Part shown: one piece after another, positions 18,882-26,912 of the stretch | Layout: each line of letters opens with the position of its first letter | Numbering within the stretch: position 1 is the first letter of the stretch | Assembly: GCF_004803635.1 (NCBI RefSeq) | Contig: NZ_SSWX01000019.1 | Coordinates: 1-64,000 of the forward strand | Origin: Lampropedia aestuarii | GTDB lineage: Bacteria; Pseudomonadota; Gammaproteobacteria; Burkholderiales; Burkholderiaceae_C | Direction: 5' to 3' | Length of the DNA: 64,000 bases | Position numbers and translations under genes: made by a program | Notes under the pieces: model-generated | Seen by the model: the letters and a program-made list of their open reading frames with translations, nothing else | Database searches by the model: none | Told to the model about the DNA's origin: nothing

Positions 18882-20081
18882 TTACGCGGCTTGGGCGGCA
18901 AACCAGCGCATTTGCGCCGGGTCGACCTGCAAAGCCACACTGCCCTGGGCCTGCGACAAGCGCTCGCGGGTCCAGGCGTGTACATGGTGCTCAGGGCCCG
19001 CGCCAACCAGTTGCAAACGCGTGCGGTAGCGGCCGCTGGTGTATTGCTGCTCGACCACCTGCGCGGGCAGCACCAAGGCTTTGGGCTCTTGTGCGCTATT
19101 GGTAGCGGCTTGCACAGCGGTGAGGCGAATCGCATCTTCAGGCACCAGCACATGGCCGGGCACGCGCTGCGCTGCGCTGGTCTGAGCAGCACCTGTAGGC
19201 GCCAACCAAGCAGCAGGCCAGGTGGCTACCGTGTGGCTGCCATTGGCCTCGGCCAGGCCGATGGTCTGGCCGTCATGCCAAGCTGGCAACAAAGCGCCAA
19301 GCTTTAAAAATCGGGCGACATCAATGTGCGCTGGCGCGCCCCACAATTGCTGGGCACTGCTGCGCTGGGCAATCTGCCCGTGGAACATCACCGCGACTTC
19401 GTCAGCAATCGCGCAAGCTTCTTCGTGGTCGTGGGTCACGTACACCGCCGTCGTGCCCATTTCACGCAGCAACTGGCCAATTTCACCGCACAGCGATTCG
19501 CGCAAATCCCGGTCGAGGTTGGACAGCGGCTCATCAAACAGCAGCAAGGCCGGCTGGGCGACAATGGCCCGCGCCAAGGCGACTCGCTGCTGTTGCCCGC
19601 CCGATAACGCGCTGGGTGCGCGTTTGCCCATGCTAGCCAGGCCCACTTGCTGCAACACGCGCTCTACGCGCAGGTCCAACTCGCGGCCACCAAGGCCTTG
19701 CATGCGCAAAGCAAAACCGACGTTGCCTGCCACGCTCATGTGTGGCCACAGTGCATAGTCCTGAAACACCATGCCCAACTTGCGCTGCTGCGGCGGCACG
19801 AAGGCTTTGGCATCGGCCACCAGACGCCCGCCAAGGGAAATGCTGCCGCTGCTGGGGCGGTCCAGCCCTGCCAGCAGTTTCAACAAGGTTGATTTGCCGC
19901 AGCCCGAAGGGCCAAGCAAGGCCAGCACACGGCCTGCTGGCAGCGAAAAATCAATACCGCGCAAGGCCTCAAAAGTGCCAAATTGCCGCTTGAGTTGTTG
20001 CACCTCAATGGATGCGCCCAGCTGAGAAATGGGGGCGCTAGCAACGCGCGTATTGGGCATAGAAGATGGCAATGTTTGCAT
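18882..20081 (-). CDS. ABC transporter ATPase (FbpC/PotA-type)
   Basis: A 399-residue importer ATPase. Walker A is GPSGCGKST, the Q-loop VFQDYALWPH, the signature LSGGQQQR, Walker B LLLFDEP and the switch His lies in VYVTHDHEE. After about residue 260 a long C-terminal TOBE-like regulatory domain follows, including a Thr/Ala-rich insert. It is the first gene of the ATPase / binding protein / permease set; the gap to the binding-protein gene is 190 bp. No Fur-like palindrome was seen in its upstream region. Confidence 0.9.
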   Translation of the reverse strand: MQTLPSSMPNTRVASAPISQLGASIEVQQLKRQFGTFEALRGIDFSLPAGRVLALLGPSGCGKSTLLKLLAGLDRPSSGSISLGGRLVADAKAFVPPQQRKLGMVFQDYALWPHMSVAGNVGFALRMQGLGGRELDLRVERVLQQVGLASMGKRAPSALSGGQQQRVALARAIVAQPALLLFDEPLSNLDRDLRESLCGEIGQLLREMGTTAVYVTHDHEEACAIADEVAVMFHGQIAQRSSAQQLWGAPAHIDVARFLKLGALLPAWHDGQTIGLAEANGSHTVATWPAAWLAPTGAAQTSAAQRVPGHVLVPEDAIRLTAVQAATNSAQEPKALVLPAQVVEQQYTSGRYRTRLQLVGAGPEHHVHAWTRERLSQAQGSVALQVDPAQMRWFAAQAA

Positions 20082-20573
20082 AATCCGCGCATGCTAATGA
20101 GCAGATATGGCAATTTGATGACAGCATGTCCAATGGCATACGAACATCTGCGTGCGCGCAATACACGGCCAAGCATTGGTGGTGCTATTGACCTATGGGC
20201 TTGGCCGCTAGGAACATCGCATCTCCATGGGACGCAGGCGATCGTATCGAGCCGCCTATGAGAAACGCCATCATGGAAGGCCGCATCTCACCCTCCTAGC
20301 TCTGCCGTATTTGGCTTGTCAACCATTGCTTTTATTGATTGCAATTTTTCGCACAATGGGGGCGTGAGAGCTCCCAGAAAAGCGCTCAACAATCTACCCA
20401 GCCGTATGCGGCACCGCTAACGCCATGAAAGCCGTGAACACCGGCCTTGGTACGTCGTTGTAAAACCTGGTCATCGCTGGTGTTCTGCCTGCGGTTTTAC
20501 GCCCAGTCTCCAGCCTAGGAACTACATTGCGCGCACTTCACAATCGCCCAACATCAGGACAAGGCCGTCATAA
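20082..20573. other. Intergenic region with possible RNA structure
   Basis: No protein gene was recognised in these 492 bp. At 20460-20500 a perfect 8-bp stem, GTAAAACC / GGTTTTAC, encloses a 25-base loop. A second possible stem, GAACACC (near 20438) with GGTGTTC (near 20480), overlaps it and is mutually exclusive. A 12-codon frame begins ATGAAAGCC near 20424 on the plus strand. On the minus strand this is the leader of the ABC operon. No known RNA family was recognised. Confidence 0.35.
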
Positions 20574-21779
20574 CTAGCGTGCCAAAATGCCAATCACCAA
20601 TGCGTTGGCCAAGTCAATCACAAAGCCGCAGACCAAAGGTACGACGATGAAAGCTTTGTGCGCGGCGCCGTACTGGCGGGTCACAGCCGTCATATTGCCA
20701 ATCGCCGTAGCGGTCGAGCCCAGCGCGATACCGCCAAAGCCAGCACAAATGACTGCCGATTCATAGTCACGCCCCATCGCGCGAAATACCACCAGCAGCA
20801 CAAACACCACGACCAGGGCGATTTGCACCAGCATCACGGTGCTGATGAAGCCCAGCACAGGAACCAGGTCCCATAAGCGCAGGCCCATCAAGGCCATGGT
20901 CAAAAACAGCCCCAGGCTGACATCAGAGATCAAGGCCAGGCTTTGCTTCATGCTGTGCCAGCGCCACACGCGGCCATGGCCATCCGGGTAGAGCCAGTCG
21001 CACACCGCACGGATCAAGATGCCGGCAATCAGGCAGCCGACAAACGCAGGCAGGTTAATGGGTGTGAAGTCAATCAGGTAGTTGATCCCTGAGCCAACGA
21101 TCAGCGCGAGGTTCAACCACAGCACGGCCAGCAAAAAACCGTGGTAATCAATCGTCGGGCGCTCTTCCTCTCCATGCAAAACGCTCACTTCCAGCTTGTC
21201 GTCGTGCGAAGGCTGGATGCGGTGGCGCGACATCAGGTAGCTGGCAATCGGCCCACCAATACAGCACGCAGCAATCAAGCCCAGCATATTGGCCGCCAGG
21301 CCCAGTTCTTGCGCGCCAGCAATGCCCAAGGTGTCGGTAAAGTACGGTGCCCAGGCCAGGGTCGTGCCCACTCCGCCGGTCAAAGAAATGGATGCGGTCA
21401 TCAAGCCCGCGCGGGGGTCCATGCCAAATAAACCGGCCAAGCCCATGCCAGTGAAGTTTTGCAGCAGCATGAAACCAATCGAGAGCACGGTCAGAATCAG
21501 CAATGGCCGCCCGCCCTCTTTCAAGGTGCCCACATTGGTATTCAAACCAATCGTGGCAAAGAAATACAAGAGCACGGTGTCGCGCACACCCAGTTCAAAC
21601 TCGATCTTCAAGCCTGCAATGAAATACAGCACACTGGCCGCAGCCGCGCACAGAACGCCGCCAACCAGGGCCTCAGGAATGCTGAAGCGGCGCAGCCACT
21701 CGACCCGCACAATCAGTTCTTTGCCGATGAACAGCAGAAAAATAGCCAACGTGATGCTGGCAAAGGAATCCAAGATCAT
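20574..21779 (-). CDS. gltS: Sodium/glutamate symporter GltS
   Basis: A 401-residue inner-membrane protein with about 10-12 helices in the GltS pattern. The N-terminal half includes the pore-loop-like SLTGGVGTTLAWAP. The second half includes the matching VICAGFGGIALGSTATAIGNM, consistent with the inverted-repeat architecture of this family. The charged middle segment (HDDKLEVSVLHGEEE) is the cytoplasmic linker. It imports glutamate with sodium. It is a single gene with a large non-coding region on either side. Confidence 0.93.
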   Translation of the reverse strand: MILDSFASITLAIFLLFIGKELIVRVEWLRRFSIPEALVGGVLCAAAASVLYFIAGLKIEFELGVRDTVLLYFFATIGLNTNVGTLKEGGRPLLILTVLSIGFMLLQNFTGMGLAGLFGMDPRAGLMTASISLTGGVGTTLAWAPYFTDTLGIAGAQELGLAANMLGLIAACCIGGPIASYLMSRHRIQPSHDDKLEVSVLHGEEERPTIDYHGFLLAVLWLNLALIVGSGINYLIDFTPINLPAFVGCLIAGILIRAVCDWLYPDGHGRVWRWHSMKQSLALISDVSLGLFLTMALMGLRLWDLVPVLGFISTVMLVQIALVVVFVLLVVFRAMGRDYESAVICAGFGGIALGSTATAIGNMTAVTRQYGAAHKAFIVVPLVCGFVIDLANALVIGILAR

Positions 21780-22026
21780 TGCGCGTCACCGGTGCCACTT
21801 TCCATGCACTGGCGCATGCTGTGAAGAGGCGCATGGGGCTGAGCCAGCGACAGTGGCGGTGGGAGAACTGGATGCATGACAACATGCCCTCAAAATGTAT
21901 TTTTGTGTACGTGTTTGTGAGCCGAATTCTAACCACTTACCTCGCCCAGAAACCGTGCTGGCAATATATTTGTAGCGCAACTGCGCCATGGCCTGTATTG
22001 CTGCAAGCTGCAGAGATCAGCCAGCG

Positions 22027-22297
22027 TAAGAACGTATTTACGATCTTTTTGCAGTCGCGCAAGGCACCAAAAAGTGGCAGTGCAAGGCGCCTGTTGCCGC
22101 TCATACGTCTGTATGAGCAAAACGGGCAACGCCGCAATGCGCTTTTTTTGCGCCTTGCCCTTCGGGTTGGAGTCCAAAAGGCACGCAGTTTTGTTAAAAA
22201 TCCTCGCCGGGCAGCGAGCCCGACTGCGGTTTTTGCCGCGCATCGTATCCTTTTGGGCTCCAACGCGGTCTGTAAAAAGATCGGAAACACGTTCTAA
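22027..22297 (+). repeat. Dispersed inverted-repeat element, full-length 271-bp copy
   Basis: The reference copy of the family. The left end is TAAGAACGTATTTACGATC and the right end, read on the minus strand, is CTTAGAACGTGTTTCCGATC, giving imperfect terminal repeats of about 25 bp. Module 1 (to about 22175) pairs AAGGCACCAAAAAG with CTTTTTTTGCGCCTT and carries an inner hairpin, GCTCATAC-GTCT-GTATGAGC. Module 2 (about 22176-22265) pairs TTGGAGTCCAAAAGG with CCTTTTGGGCTCCAA. There is no protein of transposase type inside. It lies in the 609-bp gap between the gltS start and a lipoprotein gene. Confidence 0.85.
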
Positions 22298-22388
22298 GAG
22301 CAGGCCATGGCAACTCTGCCCGCGCGGTGGACGTGCACTTGGCTACACTGTCGTTTATTCAGCAGTTTTCAGCCTATCGCGCCTAGCC

Positions 22389-22910
22389 ATGCCCATGCCC
22401 CACTTGCACCATTCTTTCTCGTCAGCCGCCCCCGCCCTCCAACACGCACAACGCACTGCGCGCTGGTTAGCCTTGGGTTTATGCGTGACTTTGGCCGCTT
22501 GCACCCCGTATGCCGGCGTGAGTGTGCCTGTGGGGCCCGTATCAGTGGGCGTAGGTGCCAGCAGCGGCGGCGTCTCGATGGGTGTTGGCACAGGGGTCGG
22601 ACCGGTAGGCGTGGGTGTGGGCGTGAACCAACGCGGCCAAGTCACGGGTTCGGCCGGTGTGGGCGCCAGCACCAGCCTGGGTGACAGCAATGCCCGTATT
22701 GGCGCAGGGGTGGGCAGCAGCACGACCTTGTACGACCCGCAAAACAAGCAAGCGCCGGCCAACGCACCGGCAGCAGTGGTGCAACCGGGCACAGTACCTG
22801 CTGCCCCAGCCAACACAGCGCCCGCGCCCGCCGCAACCCAAGGCAACACTCTCTGGCGTGACGCCCAAGGCAATGCCGTGCCCGCCTGCAAGGTACGTGG
22901 GCAGTGCTAA
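22389..22910 (+). CDS. Gly/Val-rich repeat lipoprotein, uncharacterised
   Basis: A 173-residue lipoprotein with lipobox LAAC (Cys38) following a hydrophobic leader. The mature part begins with near-periodic Gly/Val/Ser repeats (GVSVPVGPVSVGVGASSGGVSMGV and on), spaced like short beta strands. An Ala/Pro-rich linker and a C-terminal patch with two cysteines (PACKVRGQC) follow. No family was recognised; it may be a surface-exposed or outer-membrane-anchored protein. An ATG at 22395 is an alternative start. Confidence 0.65.
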   Translation: MPMPHLHHSFSSAAPALQHAQRTARWLALGLCVTLAACTPYAGVSVPVGPVSVGVGASSGGVSMGVGTGVGPVGVGVGVNQRGQVTGSAGVGASTSLGDSNARIGAGVGSSTTLYDPQNKQAPANAPAAVVQPGTVPAAPANTAPAPAATQGNTLWRDAQGNAVPACKVRGQC

Positions 22911-23029
22911 GCCGCTGTGGCTTGAATCATTGGACGCTTATTTGTAAAGCACAACGGCTGTGCGCATTGGCCAATCCAACAGAAAACCAAAACATATAGA
23001 TGCATATGGCATTCCGTGCGCGCTGCCTG

Positions 23030-23135
23030 GTTGGAGATTCTCGCCGGGCAGGTAGCCCAACTGCGGTTTTGCCGCGCATGGCATCCTTTTGGTCTTCAAC
23101 GCGGTTTGCGACAAGATCGTAAACAGGTTTTTTTA
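23030..23135 (+). repeat. Dispersed repeat, right-half copy
   Basis: Corresponds to module 2 and the right end of the full-length element: TTCTCGCCGGGCAGGTAGCC, ACTGCGGTTTTGCCGCGCAT, CCTTTTGGTCTTCAACGCGG, then AAGATCGTAAACAGG. Module 1 and the left end are missing. Its last bases are the TAA stop codon of dtd, read on the minus strand. Confidence 0.8.
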
Positions 23136-23579
23136 AGCAGCAGGCATGCGCAACGGAATCGTCACCGGCCCATCGTTGACCAAGGCCACTTGCATGTCGG
23201 CTGCAAATTCGCCTGTGGCCACGCTGGCATGCTTGAGCCGGGCTTGCGCAACCATGTGTTCGTACAAGCTGCGGGCCAGTGCGGGCTCGGCTGCGGCGGT
23301 GAAGCTGGGACGGTTGCCGCTGGAGAGATCGGCGGCCAGCGTGAATTGGCTCACCAGCAGCAAGCCCCCTTGCACGTCTTGCACGCTCAGATTCATTCGG
23401 CCAGAGGCATCGCTAAAGATGCGCAGTTTGAGTATCTTGTCCAGCATCTTGTCGGCCACTTGGACAGTATCGCCCGGCTCTGCGCACACCAGTACCAGCA
23501 AGCCTTGTGCAATCTGGCCGACGGTTTGACCTGCAACATCTACCCGTGCTTCGCGCACCCGCTGTATCAACACCTGCAT
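23133..23579 (-). CDS. dtd: D-aminoacyl-tRNA deacylase
   Basis: A 148-residue Dtd. This dimeric enzyme removes D-amino acids (and glycine mischarged on tRNA-Ala) from tRNA. The two active-site motifs are SQFTL and NDGPVT. The size is standard when the start is taken at MQVLIQRV (23579); the open frame extends upstream to 23744 only by chance. It follows the P1 peptidase gene by 73 bp on the same strand. The TAA stop forms the first bases of a dispersed repeat. Confidence 0.95.
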   Translation of the reverse strand: MQVLIQRVREARVDVAGQTVGQIAQGLLVLVCAEPGDTVQVADKMLDKILKLRIFSDASGRMNLSVQDVQGGLLLVSQFTLAADLSSGNRPSFTAAAEPALARSLYEHMVAQARLKHASVATGEFAADMQVALVNDGPVTIPLRMPAA

Positions 23580-23652
23580 CGCTACCTCATTGGAAAGTTT
23601 GAGCACCGATTGTAGGTAGCTTGGGCACGCCGGCAGACGCAAATGGAAGAGA

Positions 23653-24675
23653 TTAATGGGCTGCTGCTGGGGCCCAAGTCTGGGCATCCTGGTAGTCAGT
23701 CGCATGCAAAACGGCACGCATTGTCGCCAAGGCCACGGCTTCATTGGCCATCGCAGTCAGCACCAGCATACCGGGCGATTGTGTTTGCTGGCGTGTGGAC
23801 AGCGCAAACAAGGTGTCGCCATCACTCATGGTGTGCACCGGCGTGATAGTGCGGGCCAGGCCATCGTGGCCGGCCATGGCCAAACGCTGCAGCTGCGGCT
23901 TGGCCAAGGTGGTGTTGGTGGCGATCACGCCAATGGTGGTATTGGTGCCTGCGATCACCGGCATGGGTGCTTCGCCAGCCAACAGCCGCTCGTACGCATC
24001 GACCATCACCCTGCTGTCGGCAGTTTGCCGCGCACCGGCCAGCAAGTGCCCCTGGTATGGGTGGCGCACGTCACCTACCGCATTGCAGGCAATCAAGGCA
24101 CCGACCGTGGTGCCCTCCAGCGTGATTGAGGCAGAGCCGATACCACCACGCATGGCCCGGTCAGCGCCAAATATTTTGCCCACCAAGGCACCGCTGCCGG
24201 CGCCCACATTGCCCTGCGCCAAAGGCCGCTGACCAGAGCTCGCCTTGGCGTGCATGGCTGCCTCACAGGCGTCATAGCCGCATTGCGCATCCGGGCGAAT
24301 ACGGGCGTCGCCAAGCAGCAAGTCATACAGCACGGCAGCCGGCACAATCGGCACTTGCGCAGCACCAGTCTGCAGGCCATAGCCATGCGCTTCGAGCCAA
24401 CGCATCACGCCTGTGGCTGCCTCCAAACCAAACGCACTGCCGCCGCATAGCGCAATCGCATGCACTGATTCGACCAGATTACCTGGCGTGAGCAAATCGG
24501 TCTCACGCGTGCCAGGGGCAGCTCCGCGGACATCGACAGCAGCGCAAGCGCCTTCTGGCACCAACACGACCGAACAACCGGTTGCACGGCGCTGCATTTG
24601 CGCATGGCCTACGCACAGGCCTGCAACGTCGGTGATGCAGCTCGCGAGTGCCAATTTCTGGTCGAATGGGTGCAT
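23653..24675 (-). CDS. P1 (S58/DmpA-NylC) family peptidase
   Basis: A 340-residue member of the DmpA/NylC N-terminal-nucleophile superfamily (peptidase S58). These proteins cleave themselves once to expose a Ser or Thr nucleophile and then act as aminopeptidases or amidases. Family landmarks are [41 protein letters not shown] and GNVGAGSGA. The likely autocleavage site lies in [11 protein letters not shown], before one of the threonines. No signal peptide is evident, so it is probably cytoplasmic. It may be co-transcribed with dtd. Its natural substrate is unknown. Confidence 0.85.
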   Translation of the reverse strand: MHPFDQKLALASCITDVAGLCVGHAQMQRRATGCSVVLVPEGACAAVDVRGAAPGTRETDLLTPGNLVESVHAIALCGGSAFGLEAATGVMRWLEAHGYGLQTGAAQVPIVPAAVLYDLLLGDARIRPDAQCGYDACEAAMHAKASSGQRPLAQGNVGAGSGALVGKIFGADRAMRGGIGSASITLEGTTVGALIACNAVGDVRHPYQGHLLAGARQTADSRVMVDAYERLLAGEAPMPVIAGTNTTIGVIATNTTLAKPQLQRLAMAGHDGLARTITPVHTMSDGDTLFALSTRQQTQSPGMLVLTAMANEAVALATMRAVLHATDYQDAQTWAPAAAH

Positions 24676-24790
24676 GGGTGTCTGGTGCTAGGTGTGGATA
24701 GAGGGCTGCCCCTGCAACGCGCCAATAGTGCGCAGTCAGCGCAGCCGCCAAATACCATCAACGGCTTTACGCGCGTGAGGCAACAAACGC

Positions 24791-26503
24791 TTATTCGATT
24801 TCTTCGAATATCAGCACTGGTTGCTCGGTTGCGCGCATCAGATTATTCAGATTGCGCTGGATGCCATTGGCGAAATAGCTGTTTTGCGTGTCGGGCTCCA
24901 GCGCGGCAGCAGCCAAATTGGCCAGTGGTTGGCCCATCGGAATATAGTAGCTGCCCGCGGGCACCTGCACAGTCAGCGGAGCCAGGTTGACCGTGACCTG
25001 TCTGATGGGGCCCTCACCGACTATGGCGCCGTGTGGATCTTGCCTGCGGCCTTCGCTGCGGCCGGTCTCGACATACTGCTGCACTTGCAGCTCTCCGCTC
25101 TCGGCCACGCGCAACACCGACAGGCCCAGCATTTGCAAACGGGCCACTACGTCGTTTTCGCTGCTCGCGAGCAAATAGCCGCATGGGCGGTTGCGCTCTT
25201 GCGTGGAGCGCAGCGCCAGAGACGATTTCCAAGGCAGCTGGCGCACGATATCGGCCCCGGAGACGGGGTCCAGCATCGTGATTTGGCGCTGCTCCTGGGT
25301 TTGCGCAGCATCGACGATCAAATTGCCATGGCAGGCCTGCGAGGCGGCATCGCGCTCCACAAACTCCTGCACCTGGCGCAAATGGCCTGCGCGTGCGGCT
25401 GCTTGCTCAAGGACTTTGCCGTTGGCCACGACATGGGTGTGGACACGGCGCTGAATATGTTCACGCCCGATGCCAATACCGCGTGTTTCAACCAACAGGC
25501 TGACGGCATTTTTGAGGCCGTTCACATTGCGACCGGTATCCGGGCGGATGCCCCCCATCGCCAGACCGGCGTCTTGCGGATCGACTGGCGTTGAAAAATA
25601 CCATTGCGTGGTGAGATTGTCTTTCTTCAAGGCCTCAAACATGGGGTCAACAAACCACTCGCCCGAAGCTTTGACAACAAACTCACCAATATTGGGCGTG
25701 TTCGCGTATTGCAGCATCGCGTCGTAGGACTGCAGCGCTTTGAACTTCTCTTCAAAACGGCCTCCGACCATGTATTCGTGGTTGTCCACAACCACCAGTG
25801 GGCGGTAGTCACGCACCAAACGGGCCAGCGCGCGCGCCTCAGGTGATCGCAGCAGCAGGTGGTCGCGATTCAGATCCAGCTGGTTACTCAAAGCACGTGT
25901 TTGTGTAGCCGCTCCATCGGGGTTGGCGAGGGGCACGACAATCACATTGATCGAATCCAGCACCCCACTCCACGGTCCTTTGAGCAACTGCTTGGCCGTC
26001 ACCAGCAAGGCTTCGCCGCCAGCGGGCTCGTTGCCGTGTTGCTGTCCAATGAACAGCACGGTGGGTTTGTTTGAGCGGGCAAAGTCAGCAGGCGTCGAGC
26101 CCGCACCTTTGCTCATGAACAAGGCATGGATGTCTGCACCTTGCTGGCTTTTGCCAATTGACTGCAGATTGGCCGTCAGCCCTGCATTTTTCCCTGCCAC
26201 CAGCTCACTCAAAAAAGCACGCACTTCCTCGTTCGAGCTGAAAGTCTGGCGTCCCTCTTGCAGTCCTGGCGTCACATACTGCACATTGGGCGCAGGGAAA
26301 CGGGCTGCGACTGCATTGCTGTAGCTGGCAGGCGCAGCGCTTGGCGTGCCTACTGGAGGCAATTGCTTGCCCTGCTCTGTCCCTGGGCTTTGCCACGGCG
26401 GCAGTGGTGTAGTCGAGCAGGCAGCCAGCAATGCAGCGGCCAGGGCCAATGCACTGTATTTCAACCCTTTGGTCTTGAAGTTCTCGCGCTTCATCATGGA
26501 CAT
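24791..26503 (-). CDS. M14 family zinc carboxypeptidase lipoprotein
   Basis: A 570-residue protein with a lipobox LAAC (Cys29), so it is a membrane-anchored periplasmic or outer-membrane protein. The M14 zinc site is visible as GQQHGNEPAG (His and Glu ligands) and, further on, the HEY third ligand in VVVDNHEYMVGG. LNRDHLLL provides the substrate-binding Asn-Arg, and ETRGIG contains the presumptive catalytic Glu. The C-terminal 200 residues are an extra domain without recognised family. The start at 26503 is supported by GGAG ten bases upstream. It is divergent from another large lipoprotein gene. Confidence 0.85.
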   Translation of the reverse strand: MSMMKRENFKTKGLKYSALALAAALLAACSTTPLPPWQSPGTEQGKQLPPVGTPSAAPASYSNAVAARFPAPNVQYVTPGLQEGRQTFSSNEEVRAFLSELVAGKNAGLTANLQSIGKSQQGADIHALFMSKGAGSTPADFARSNKPTVLFIGQQHGNEPAGGEALLVTAKQLLKGPWSGVLDSINVIVVPLANPDGAATQTRALSNQLDLNRDHLLLRSPEARALARLVRDYRPLVVVDNHEYMVGGRFEEKFKALQSYDAMLQYANTPNIGEFVVKASGEWFVDPMFEALKKDNLTTQWYFSTPVDPQDAGLAMGGIRPDTGRNVNGLKNAVSLLVETRGIGIGREHIQRRVHTHVVANGKVLEQAAARAGHLRQVQEFVERDAASQACHGNLIVDAAQTQEQRQITMLDPVSGADIVRQLPWKSSLALRSTQERNRPCGYLLASSENDVVARLQMLGLSVLRVAESGELQVQQYVETGRSEGRRQDPHGAIVGEGPIRQVTVNLAPLTVQVPAGSYYIPMGQPLANLAAAALEPDTQNSYFANGIQRNLNNLMRATEQPVLIFEEIE

Positions 26504-26912
26504 GTTCGACTCACTCCGTGCTGTCTTTGATCATTGGTTGGTGCTTAGGCGCGGTTGTCGCCCTGAGCGCCACTTACGTTGCCAACGCCAAAACGCAGCT
26601 GGTGCTGCGCTGGCTACGATTTGGCCCAGCCAACCATACCATATCTTGCCGTGTAGTCGATGCCAAATGCGCGTAGATTGCGCGCCTAAACGCCCTCTTG
26701 GCTCAGGGAGGCGGCCAATTTAGTGGGCATTTCAGTTGGCATTTCACTCAAGCAAACGCAAACATCGTTACCTGGCATGGCTGCCACTGTGCATGCGTGC
26801 TGGCAAGACATGCACAGGCGAGCCATCGCCTGCCAATTGCCTCGATTGCAACGATAAAATGCCTTGCCTCTCAATGGCTTCTACAACACCCGCTTTTGGA
26901 CACACAAGGCGT
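26504..26912. other. Divergent intergenic region
   Basis: This 409-bp spacer separates two divergently transcribed lipoprotein genes and must carry both promoters. A near-tandem TGGGCATTTCAGT / TGGCATTTCACT lies near 26720-26750. No gene was recognised; the plus-strand frame that enters it from the 655-residue lipoprotein shows no signal-peptide logic before 26913. Confidence 0.45.

Noticed and set aside
20082-20130. Fur box before the ABC operon
   Set aside because: AT-rich GCTAATGAGCAGATATGGCA is too far from the Fur consensus to support a call.
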